Shown in pieces: positions 54,781 through 64,000 of a stretch of 64,000 bases of DNA. How positions within the stretch are numbered: the first letter of the stretch is position 1; each line of letters starts with the position of its first letter. Source of the stretch: Dendrocalamus latiflorus (taxonomy: Eukaryota; Streptophyta; Magnoliopsida; Poales; Poaceae); assembly GCA_017311315.1 (NCBI GenBank), contig CM029645.1, positions 62,001-126,000 of the forward strand, written 5' to 3'. The translations under genes and the position numbers were made by a program. The notes under the pieces are model-generated. The model did not search any database. It saw only the letters and a program-made list of their open reading frames with translations, and was not told the origin of the DNA.

Positions 54781-56600
54781 GTGCAATCTTCAAAATACAT
54801 ATCCAAATGATTTGAAACTTTACACACACCTTGTTAAGGATCTCAGAAATCTAATCCATCTAATGATCACATGGATCTTGGTTAAAGTTCTAACTTTTTC
54901 TCAAGACAAGCAAGGTTGCATCAAAATGGGCAAAACTCAAGAACTTGATATATGACTTGCTCATGTATTAAGGATTAGCCAGATGGGTTTAGATGAGTTC
55001 CCACATGTCATAGCGATCAAGAGCATTCAAAGATTTGAGGGCAAAACCCCAGTAACAAGATTTCACTAAAAAGGTTCTAAATCAAACCAAACCAGACAAC
55101 ATTCAAGATCTTGTTATAGTTGGTCCCTAGATAAATAAAATATGATCCTCATGAGGCATCTCTATCACTTACACATCCTTAGGACCAACAAGATCAAGAG
55201 GGTAAGAGAGAGCAAAACACCAACCACAACAAATGCAAAATCAACAAGATTAAGAACATACCATATAGGATGAACAAGATCGATCTATTACGACATGTAG
55301 ATGAAGGTTTCATAGTCACTCTAACCTAGAGGATAAAGCAATCACGAGAGCACTCACCTAAAGCTTCCACCACAAGGAAGTCTCTCTCACAAACCCTAGT
55401 GAATGAACGGTTGGTTAGCCATATGCTTCCAATCCTATTCATATAGATGGAGTAACCAGTCCACATCTAACATTATTGGATACTATCTATTAACACACAT
55501 GGGGAAACTCGTTAACCTCACATACATTGGGTTTTACACTCACACATGACTTATGCATATTTCTCAAGGTGCATAAGCTTAAACCAGTTAAGGGGCAAGC
55601 TTTCCATCTACTTAGCATTCTCAGCATCTCCTTAATCTAAACCACTCTCCCAGTGCCCTCCAGGCGCTACGATTTTAGTCCCATCATTGTTTCTAGGATT
55701 TTGGCTTCCCCGCCAAAATACCCTCGCTTTGACCATGAACCTCACTTCTTCCCAGAGCCTAGTCTATGATCATCTCCTCCTTTGCAAGCAACCTCCATGC
55801 CTGCAACCTATGGATTCATCAATGGCTCACACATTGGCAAGTCTTTCCATGTCAGTTCCCCTGATCTTGGCTCACTTGCACTGACCATACCATTCGATGA
55901 ACCATTTCTGAAACCTTTCCTTCAACATCCCTAGTCTTCTATGTACCTTTCTTGAGCTCAACCATCCTGCACTGGATTCCTTGACCATACCTCAGCTCAT
56001 CTCCTAGCCTAATCCCAGTCCACGATATCGACCATAGTTGCCTCCAAGCTTCCTACACATCAAAGAACAAGAAATCATTTTTGGACACAAGTTCTTTACA
56101 ACTTGACCCACGTTAGTCCAATATGCTTCATGCACCATGAATGTAATAACTTAGGACTCCAAAACTCATCCCATGACCATTTCCCACAAATTTCCAAACC
56201 CTCTTGGTTAACCTCAGAAAAAGCTGGTCTGACTGCTAGCTAGGGTCAAACCACCCCCATGGCCGGTCGGACCACTCGAATTGTGCACCTAACATGCACC
56301 TTTCTAGAAAATAAGTACCACCTACTAGAAGCCGGTATGAACGAATCCATAGTCATACCGCACTCTAAGCTCAATACTATTGCACTCAAAGATTTTGGAT
56401 TAAATTGAGAAGGATCAAAGCACCCAAAATCCAAATGTGTAGAGAGTCGATGAGACCATCAACTGGTGGTCATTCTGACTGCTCCCACTCGTCAAACCAC
56501 TAATTTGGTTGGTCAGACCGACAAGCATTGACAAGACTTAAAACTTGCAAACTCTCACAAATTTAAGCTTCAACTCGACCGAGTAAGGATGATTCATCCT
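54781..56600. mobile_element. Unidentified repeat, probably retrotransposon LTR or untranslated DNA
   Basis: No genes. Phrases such as CTTTACACACACCTTG and CAAGATCAAGAGGGTAAGAGAGAGC are typical of grass retrotransposon non-coding parts. CGGTCKGACC-like words occur near 56225, 56268 and 56508. Ends are not defined. Confidence 0.4.
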
Positions 56601-57070
56601 GATTTCATATATATGTATGATGATGTGCAGGAGAAGTTACTAGACATTCAGTAGCGGCAAATGCAAGGGAATCGACAAAAGTAGATCCAGTTGAACCTTC
56701 ACAATTTGTTGTAAGATTAATGGAAAACATTTTACTGTATCTCCCATTAGTTTTGGTAACATGGCATTTAATCATATTTTTCATTTCTTTTATTGGAATA
56801 GGGATCATTGGCCTCGAATACTTTTACTGACAAATATAACCCTATCCTCGGCAATAGCCGTGACATTTGATGATTACCCTGCAATGTTTGCTCCAAATAT
56901 CCAAAGAGAATTTACAAGTCTATTACGTCAAGCTCATGGATGTACTGCCAACTATTCGGCGACTAGATTTTAAAGAAGGAGCTAGTCAGCAAGGTTTGAG
57001 GGGTGATGTTTCTTCATGATCATCGATTGAAGCACACAGATATGGGACAACTGCAGTAGCATGTAATTTA
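56601..57070 (+). other. Possible decayed coding fragment, unknown
   Basis: A frame from about 56628 (GEVTRHSVAANARES) runs about 65 codons and changes frame near 56795 into the frame 56761-56973. A hydrophobic run (LVLVTWHLIIFFISFIG) lies in the middle. I recognise no family. It may be a chance frame in repeat DNA. Confidence 0.25.
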
Positions 57071-57399
57071 CTTGAGTGAGTTTGTTTTTCTTTTTTCATT
57101 TTTTTGTATGGCTTCTTAACTACTGTCGAGTCAATGTGTAAACTGAATCAGGTCTTTTTTCAGTTTCTAAAAGGTGTCTTCTGTCTTTTCTATAGTAATT
57201 AGCTTTCAAACGAAATATCTTTTTAAGACTATGTCTACAAATTGATTGTAGTATACACTATAGTGACTTCATTTATATCACTCAAAATAGCATAAACTAT
57301 TGGGATACGGGTAGGTTACACTAGCGTAAATTAAAATTTTCTACTGCGTAAACCAGCAAGCCATATGAGTAAGAGATCATGGATCGTTACCACTAGATG

Positions 57400-58669
57400 T
57401 GTTGTGCAGCGGAAGTAGAGTTGAAGCAGTTGATTCAACGAAAAGCGTGTCGGTATAGTGATAGCAATCTATCGTCCTCCAGTCAACCGTCTCCTTCTCG
57501 CGATCATCCCGACCAGCACCGTAGTTGCAGCAGTGCCTCTACCGAGGTCCACACATCCAGGGATAGAACACCGTGTGTTATCATGCTAACACAGCGTGCA
57601 CGACAGGGGTTATGAGAGGTGACAGCTAGGGTTTCGATGGGTGTGTTTCGGGATACCTCCCTCAGCCCTCACACCTCTCCTTATATACATCCAATTGGAT
57701 CCTTATCCGATACGAATAGAGATCTTATCCCACTCAGAGACTATCATCCGAACCCTTGTTGTTCTAGCCCATTAGGTGTGTGGCCCTGTAGGTTCATGTA
57801 TATTTGGCTATGGGCCGAAAACTACTTTCTGGTTCATAAGTCGGCAGCCGTCACTAGTAGGATATAACGACTCCCAAATATATATAAAGATTATATTGGA
57901 CAAACCTATATAGTGCTTATGTACTGATCCCTTTATCTCATGATACCAGATCGAACTCAAGGCGAGATGCATGCCATCTTATGATAGCTCGATCCTTTAC
58001 TCGAATCTGTAATGGATTACTTAGTTGTGATTAACTCCTCAATCACATTTGGCATAGCCATGTACTTCCTTAATCCAATCACATCGCGGGGTCCAGAGAT
58101 ATCTCTTCTATTATATATGAAGGGTAAATTTCATCTTGATAGTTCATATTCCTCCACATGTTTCATAGTAAACCCGAAAGATACCTTATGATCACCCAAT
58201 CATGGAATAGTGCTTGATAACCCCTAAGTAAACTATTACACATGTAGAAAATAATGACGATATCAAATCTAAGGATCTTACATATACTATATATGAGACC
58301 AACTGATGCCACATAAGAATATAACAATTCTTGCAGTGTCTCATGGTGGATCAATCCAACATCATGTTTGGTAACATGTGTCCACATTATTGATTTGATA
58401 TCCCATATCTATGATTCATGAAATATGGTCATCAGTCAATACATGTGCTAATTTGTAAATCATAATTGTCGCACATAATGATATAAGATCAGAGATAATT
58501 TAGAACAACATCAAAACACAAATAAAGAATTCCACGAACAAGTCACATACTTGTTGATCAATACAAAAGATATTTATTCAAGAGACAATATAACATATTA
58601 TTCAAAATATCATAAATATAGAATTGATACAATCATCTCCATGATTCTATGTAGGGTATATCACTAACA
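57400..58669 (-). mobile_element. Probable solo LTR of a copia-type retrotransposon, minus strand
   Basis: Read on the minus strand it starts TGTTAGTGATATACCC at 58669 and ends near CTTCCGCTGCACAACA at about 57400, with TG..CA ends and no coding sequence, about 1.27 kb. The CCGCTGC end is common in grass copia LTRs. Flanking bases do not give a clear 5-bp duplication, so the left edge is approximate. Confidence 0.5.
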
Positions 58670-59119
58670 CAAACAACATAAAAGCTATAAACTGCAGGCA
58701 AAAGCTGCAAAAAAAAACAGGCCCATTATGTCTTCTTTTTGTGGGAGCGTAACTGGAATTGCTTGTTTGGTTCGTGAGTACTTCCCATCAGATGCACTCT
58801 GAAAATTCATTTTCTTGTTTTGATATTACTCTGCTTCCTTACTCACAGCAGAAATTTTAGTATTCATGCGTACAAAGTATCCATCTATTGTTTCTAGTAG
58901 CACATAATTTCGGATTTCTGAGAGGGCATACATAAGTTCAGAATGATATTTTTTAACAAATCTGAGAAGTATTTGGTTGTCGGTCAAGGAAAACTACCTG
59001 TTTATTTATTCTGAACAAAATCTGAGACGTACTTTGTAAAATCAGATAACAACGGTTCATACAACAGAGCATAATACATTTCATTGATCTTCAAAAAGGA
59101 AAATAAGCTATGATCGTTG
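58670..59119. other. Intergenic, nothing recognised
   Basis: AT-rich, no open frame or repeat structure supportable. Confidence 0.4.
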
Positions 59120-61222
59120 TGTAAGACCATATGATGGTAAACTTATGTTGGTGATGAGTATTTGATCTTACTCTTGCTGTGATATTATTGGTTGAGTTTG
59201 ATTTTGAGAAATTGTATTTTGACTTGTTGCTTTCTAAAGCCAGCAGTCTGACTGGAGTGTGGTCTAACCGGCTGTGGTGGCGGTCTGACTGTGAGCGGTA
59301 GTACCAGCCCTTTGTTGGCAGTAGCTATTTTTCAGAGAATATTTTTGAGAGGTTTTGAGTTGAAATCTGGTGCGGTAGTACCAGCATTGGAAATATGGTA
59401 TGACTGGAGAGGAGCAGTCTAACCGGCCATTGAATGGCGGTCTTACCGGAATGTGCTTTGTGGTCTAATCAGCTTAGTGGCCATGGTCAAACCGGCCCTC
59501 TATCTTTGAGCCAAGTTGAGTTGTTGGTTTAGTGGTGTTAGTCACAACTGGAGCCTGTGCAAGTGTTAGTCAATAGTCATGGTGTTTTCATGCAAGTGTG
59601 AGTCATAGTGTGTTTATGCATATGTTTTGCTAATTGAGAGTCAAGAGAATGTTATTTATGCTCAAATCGATTGTTTTGTCTTTAATATGTAGGTGCTTGA
59701 TGATTATTATAGCCAGTGGCAAGACTGAGGCTTAGTGGCTGTGGTATGTCGCACAAGTCTTGGTGGAGCATCATCTCAACTAAGAAGCACGAAAAAAAAC
59801 ACAAGAATCGTGAGGATGCAATGCGTGTATGTGATATGCCAATTAGACTTATGAGCTTCAAAGGGTGACGGTTCTCCGAGCAGACATATAATCTTAGCGG
59901 CAAGTAATTGGCATCATGGACTACTGGTGTAATATGGTGTGCCATAGGACTCGGGCATTTCAAGTGGTGATGGCATTAGTGTAGACATACAATCTTGGTG
60001 ATGAGGCGTTGGGTATCATATCTTCGTGAAGATCAGTGGATGGCAATTATGAAAATTGTCTAATATCGGGTGGAGTGGCAGTTTACAAAACTACAGCGGT
60101 GACCTAAGTGATGTAGGTCACGTCTTTATGGATGTAGTGTCTTATCGGGCTTATGGAGTCTTGTGAAGTCATGCTTTGAAAAGCATGTGTGTAATGTAAA
60201 ACTCATTTATGTGTATTACCGGGTTTTCCTAAGTATAAGTGGTGTAATCCACTAAGGAGTGACTGGTTATTAGAGTTAAACGAGAGGTGAGGACCTCCAC
60301 TATATAAGCTCTTTTATGTTGAGAGACAGATATGACTTGAGAGGGATTAGGATTAGGGTTTCCAAGTGTTGAAGTCTTGTGTGTGTGCTCTAGGCGCTCT
60401 GCCATTTTGAAAGAGTGGCTATAAAATAATTCTCTCCAAGTAAAATGAACATTCAAAATTTTCCTAAATGAGTTGTACCATTGATTTTTTTATTGTGCTT
60501 TTGATTTGTTTGATTTTCTTATTTGTATTTCTTTCTTCTTGATCTTTCCTGGTGACAAGGACTTATTAAAGATGGAGATGTCTCTTAGAGATCAGATACC
60601 ATCAATCTATGCACCTTCTAGGAAGAGTTCCTTAGTTTGCCTAGATTTACCCAAGATTGGTGATTTTGGGGTTTTGCTCTTATGGACGATTTGGATTGAT
60701 GCATGCTGTGATCTAGCTTACTATAATATGTGAAAATCCATACAAAGTCATCTAGACTATTAAGGACTTGCGAGCAAGAGTAGATCAATGTTTCCCTATT
60801 TTGCCCAGTTTTGGTGTAACTCTTTTTGTGTTGGATAAAGATTGTAACTTGATCATCGATCTTCACGATTCATGATTGGAATAGGTTCCTGATATCATAG
60901 GAAGGGTTTTTGCTAAGTTTCATTGCATTTGGGTTAGTGGTTTGAGAGTTAGCCCTTTTTCTGGATCATGTGCGGCGCTGGTTGCATTGTTCCTCGGTGA
61001 GTGGTTAGACTGCAAAGATTCAAGCTATTAGAACAGCACGGTTAGTCCGGCCAGTGGTCAGACCGCTAGTTGGCCGGCTGTTAGATTGATTTGAGACAAG
61101 TGTATCGTTGGATTTTGGCTTTTAGTTCTTAAGAGTGTATGTTTCTGTTGTGTATTGTCGTCGATACTTGGGGAAGTTTTCAAAAGAGTCATTCACCCCC
61201 TCGCCATACTCGATCCTATACA
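59120..61222 (+). mobile_element. Solo LTR (about 2.1 kb) of a SIRE-like retrotransposon
   Basis: Begins TGTAAGACCATATGATGG, comparable with TGAGAGACCATGTGGAGG of element 2, and shares the following GATGAGTATTTGA. It ends ATTCACCCCCTCGCC..CCTATACA at 61222, the family-type terminus. TATATAAG at 60301-60308 is a likely TATA box. Several CGGTCTGAC and CGGTAGTACC palindrome words occur at 59243-59505 and 61035-61075. No primer site or polypurine tract adjoins it, so it is a solo LTR. A target duplication is not evident. Confidence 0.65.
60301..60308 (+). promoter_or_regulatory. TATA box of the 59120-61222 LTR
   Basis: TATATAAG in a position comparable to that in the other SIRE-like LTRs, preceded by GAGGACCTCCAC. 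Confidence 0.45.
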
Positions 61223-61342
61223 TTGGGAATTCTCTTCAATATGACAGATAATCTTAGTTGTGAAAAGAAAGCTTTGCAGGTCCACAAACGTATGCAGTGC
61301 CCAGATCACCAGGATCAGCTGATTGTAGAGCACTATTGTGTT

Positions 61343-61459
61343 GTTAGATTCTGCAAAACGATGATTGGGCACAAGAATTTCTTGGTCATATTTCGTTTTC
61401 AAGCTGTCGACCTCTTGATAAGCCTTCTCCATCTCCTTCTCTGCCAACAAGGCACGCTT
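61343..61459 (-). pseudogene. Exon-like fragment resembling a kinesin-12 tail coiled coil
   Basis: On the minus strand a good acceptor (CACCCTTTTTGCAG) is followed by KRALLAEKEMEKAYQEVDSL, then KYDQEI and AES. This charged heptad pattern and the K-x-EI..N..AES ending recall the C-terminal coiled coil of plant kinesin-12 (PAKRP1/POK-type) proteins, which act at the phragmoplast. The frame stays open toward 61223, where the SIRE-like LTR begins, so a gene may have been cut there. No motor domain is in the window. The family call is from memory and tentative; whether the gene is still expressed is unknown. Confidence 0.4.
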
Positions 61460-61465
61460 CTGCAA

Positions 61466-62022
61466 AAAGGGTGGGGATTGTTCTATCAGTTACGGGATTG
61501 CGGCGTCTGAAGTTTTCGGCGCCTGTAAAGAAGCTCTGTAGTGTTTCCTTGTTGTAGCTCTGACAATTTTTGTGCTTCTGCATGCATGCATGCATTAATC
61601 ATTCTGGAACCTGATAATTTGCTAGTGCCATTTGGTTGCATGCTAAGAAAATGAACAGCGTCAGGTTGTTGCTGCTTGGTGCTAAAGTGCTGGCTGCTGC
61701 ATCAATACCTTGCTGTGTCAGGTTTTCAAAAACTTGCAGTGTCATGTGTTTTCCGGTCATCAATTTGGCTGAAAATATGTGATCAATCAGGTCATACATT
61801 GAAAAACAATCGCTGATACAAGATCAGAACGTCATAACTTTAATTGATTACAATTCACAACTGAATCACTAGGTTCATTACAAGTTTACAATTGAAGCAT
61901 TCATACAGAAAATGCCTTCTTGAATCTGCCAGTTACGACAGGAAGCTTGAAGCTACAAGCTACAGCTTGGCAATTGCCCTTTTAAGCCATCAGACAGCTT
62001 GGCATATGAATCAATTCCTCAC
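61466..62022. other. Non-coding or intron-like, nothing recognised
   Basis: Minus frames 61386-61595 and 61599-61799 and plus frame 61892-62074 have no domains. The stretch could be introns of a minus-strand gene. Confidence 0.3.
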
Positions 62023-62088
62023 CTCAAGAAGCCCTTTCAGGATCCACAGGAACGTGAAAACCAGCAGACCGTAGAACGAGAACTTCAC
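62023..62088 (-). other. Candidate 22-codon exon encoding a hydrophobic segment
   Basis: Between an acceptor-like GCGTACAG and a donor-like GAG|GTGAGG on the minus strand lie 66 bases with no stop, encoding VKFSFYGLLVFTFLWILKGL plus two residues, a likely membrane span. It is on the same strand as the kinesin-like fragment. No family recognised. Could be chance. Confidence 0.25.
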
Positions 62089-62230
62089 CTGTACGCGCAT
62101 AAACAAGACCAGACCACATCCAATTCCGGGAGAGATCCCCATGCTACTAATTCGGTGGAATGGACCAGCTCAGCGAGCACAGAAGGCATTGGGCAGATTG
62201 CTGATGGAATTGAGAATGAGGGGTGGGTTA

Positions 62231-62609
62231 GGGCACTCCCAATGGATCCTAGTCAGCAATGTTCATAGTATGAATTAGCACGCTAAGTAAGATTAGTGCT
62301 GAGGTGGAGAGAAAATTAAAGAAAAAAGAGAGGGAAGCAATGTCTCATGCAAGACACTACTTGGTCATAAAATCCAATACGAAGACATTAGCTAAAACAT
62401 CCATTGGAGAGGAAAGGGATGTCTATCGTAGTATTTGTTGCGCCACTACATAAACGGTGTCTCATGCAAGACATACCGAATGACGTGTTAATTTATTGAC
62501 CGGGTACACTCAAAGATATTATGTATTGGGGGAGGAATGTCCATAGTTGTTTCTAGATGATGTAAAGGCTATAGACATTACAATACAATGTCTTTCACCT
62601 GGAGTGCTC
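62231..62609. mobile_element. Tourist-like (PIF/Harbinger) MITE, 379 bp, TSD TTA
   Basis: The left end GGGCACTCCCAATGG and the inverted right end GAGCACTCC are terminal repeats; flanking TTA duplications lie at 62228-62230 and 62610-62612. A 3-bp TTA/TAA duplication and this terminus are typical of grass Tourist-like elements. Internal ATGTCTCATGCAAGACA words recur (62340 and 62460). No coding. Confidence 0.75.
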
Positions 62610-62612
62610 TTA

Positions 62613-63640
62613 ATGGACATCCACTATATGTTTTAACATGGGAATCGGGGATGAGTGGCTGGGACCATGGAATTGTTAGTGGGGTAATTAGTGGGATGCA
62701 TATGCATCCCAAGATTTGTGTTGTTATTTGTTATGATTTAGAAGAGGTCCAACTTGATTGGCTAATAGATCTTGTAGGAATTTTTTCCCCATAACTATAG
62801 CCAGTAGGTGCAATGCGACGAACCTTCCTGGGCTGGGCTGAGAAGCTACATATTCTGGGGGCCTATCCCTCCAATTCCCTCATGGACCGCGCTTCACATC
62901 CGCCGGCTTCTGTGACTTCTACGTATGCTGCCGCCACATAAATGGTCGTTTTTTTAGCTTGTGATTTATGATTTTTACCTATAACTTATTGATCTAATAA
63001 ATAATGATTGTTGAAAGAAATTAAAACCAAAAGTTAACTGAAAAACCAAATAGAATGGTGACTAGCCGTTCACCTGGGGAATTTGCGCCCGCGCCGTTGG
63101 AGTACTTCACATTTTCACAGGGCAGCACGTCCATAAGTCGTCGAGCGGCTCGAGCCAGACGTTCGTCTGGGCTGCAGCGAGATAGACAAGCCATCCTTTC
63201 CATTTAGGCTGCTCAATTTACCGAGCCAGAGCCTGAATTCCGGCCGGCACTGGCTTCTGTCTTTCACATGGTATCTATAGTCTGAATCGCTCACATGGTA
63301 TCCGTAGTCTGAAGTCACATGGTATCTATCTCTTCTTTTTACGCCCGACAGCATCAAATCAGCGCGATCCTTGTTCCGGAGTAAACAACGCTAGCTTAAT
63401 CAGCACATTCAATCAGGATATCTATGTTATCAACACCACAGTATTTTCCAATAGGACACGGTATTCCTTTCTCTTTCCAAGAGAACTGACCAAAACTCCT
63501 ATGAAAACGGAACGCTATCTTTGACAGAATTTTTTTATAAATAATCTATATTTTATTTGAAATAACAGAAATATATCCGTGTGAACATTTTTACAAAAAT
63601 GGACTCCAGTCGCCGAACCGTTGTGCGACTGGAACTTATC
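62613..63640. other. Intergenic, nothing recognised
   Basis: Short frames only. A small direct repeat CACATGGTATCYRTAGTCTGAA is present near 63266-63330. No gene supportable. Confidence 0.4.
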
Positions 63641-63725
63641 ACCCACGACCGCTCAACACGCAAGCAATCCGCTGGCCGTTGAGCAAAATAGTTGCAGTCG
63701 CATAATGGTTGGGCAACTGGAGGCG

Positions 63726-63910
63726 CATATAAATGGACCGCACGGCTGAGCGCGACCGCACAGTGGACAGAGCGGAAAGAAAGAAGAGAAGGCCCGAGGT
63801 TGCGCGGTAGAGGGGAAAGAAAAAAGAGAAGAGGAGATGAGAGAAAAGGAGAGGGAGAGGGAGGAGGAGAGGAGAGGGAGAGGAAAAATGAGAGGTTTCG
63901 CGACTTCTGT
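63726..63910 (+). promoter_or_regulatory. Possible promoter with TATA box and GA-rich leader
   Basis: CATATAAATGG near 63726-63736 is followed by a leader and a long purine tract of GAGAGG/GGAGA (about 63770-63895), then GAGGTAAAT, which could be a 5' splice site. This could be the start of a gene or LTR continuing beyond the window. No coding sequence is visible. Confidence 0.35.
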
Positions 63911-64000
63911 GAGGTAAATATTTTTGTATATTGTAGTTCATATTTTGTATATAAAGTAGATAGTTTATTTAGTATTACTATCTGTAGAAAATTGTAGATA

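Noticed and set aside
57397..57867. Two plus-strand frames (72 and 82 codons) near 57.4-57.9 kb as small genes
   Set aside because: They lie within a probable minus-strand LTR and have no domains.
1..64000. tRNA, rRNA, CRISPR arrays, bacterial operons or prophage
   Set aside because: Nothing resembling these was seen. The only tRNA-like words are the retrotransposon primer-binding sites.

Overview
This window is plant nuclear DNA, almost certainly from a grass. It is a repeat-rich intergenic block made mostly of LTR retrotransposons and small DNA transposons. Evidence for a grass: two long Ty1/copia elements of the SIRE/Maximus (Opie/Ji-like) type, a CACTA element with a CACTACTACAGAAA terminus, a 9-bp-TSD MULE-type MITE, a Tourist-like MITE with TTA target duplication, and one GC-rich single-exon plant gene of the PADRE (DUF4228) family. 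There are no bacterial-type operons, no CRISPR arrays and no RNA genes that I can support. The genus cannot be decided by eye.

Layout. 1-1465: end of a SIRE-type LTR cut by the window edge. 1466-7583: 3' internal region plus a very long (about 3.4 kb) LTR whose upstream half holds four different tandem arrays. 7584-16881: mostly non-coding, with a MULE MITE at 9318-9515, a GC-rich G-run/tandem stretch near 10.7 kb and a probable gypsy-type LTR beginning at 11271. 16882-28972: complete SIRE-type element ('element 1', 12,091 bp) with a TTTTT target duplication, nearly identical 2.1-kb LTRs, gag, pol, primer-binding site and polypurine tract, but three in-frame stops and a mutated reverse-transcriptase active site. 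28973-34841: a LINE-like tail, a ribosomal protein S7 gene fragment, and the only intact host gene (PADRE, 31463-31888, minus). 34845-36475: a non-autonomous CACTA element carrying a shortened histone H3 copy. 37.7-39.2 kb: two related MITEs. 40.5-42.2 kb: a three-exon LRR-protein pseudogene. 43464-54780: second SIRE-type element ('element 2'), heavily broken inside, with a truncated 3' LTR. 54781-61222: further repeat sequence, including a minus-strand LTR and another 2.1-kb SIRE-like LTR. 61.3-62.1 kb: minus-strand exon-like pieces, one resembling a kinesin-12 tail. The window ends after a Tourist MITE and a possible promoter with a GA-rich leader.

How the parts relate. Elements 1 and 2 are cousins with the same plan: LTR, Met-tRNA primer site, giant gag with two CCHC knuckles, pol in the -1 frame, about 1.7 kb of non-coding 3' sequence, polypurine tract, LTR. 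Comparing them separates conserved features (the gag/pol frame step, a CxxC ladder in Gag, a series of AGGGGGAG boxes, a 94-bp non-coding block) from decay. Much of the visible decay is CAG to TAG or CpG to CpA change, as expected from deamination of methylated cytosines. The most unusual item is the CACTA-borne mini histone H3: tail sequence joined directly to the last 14 residues, without the histone fold.
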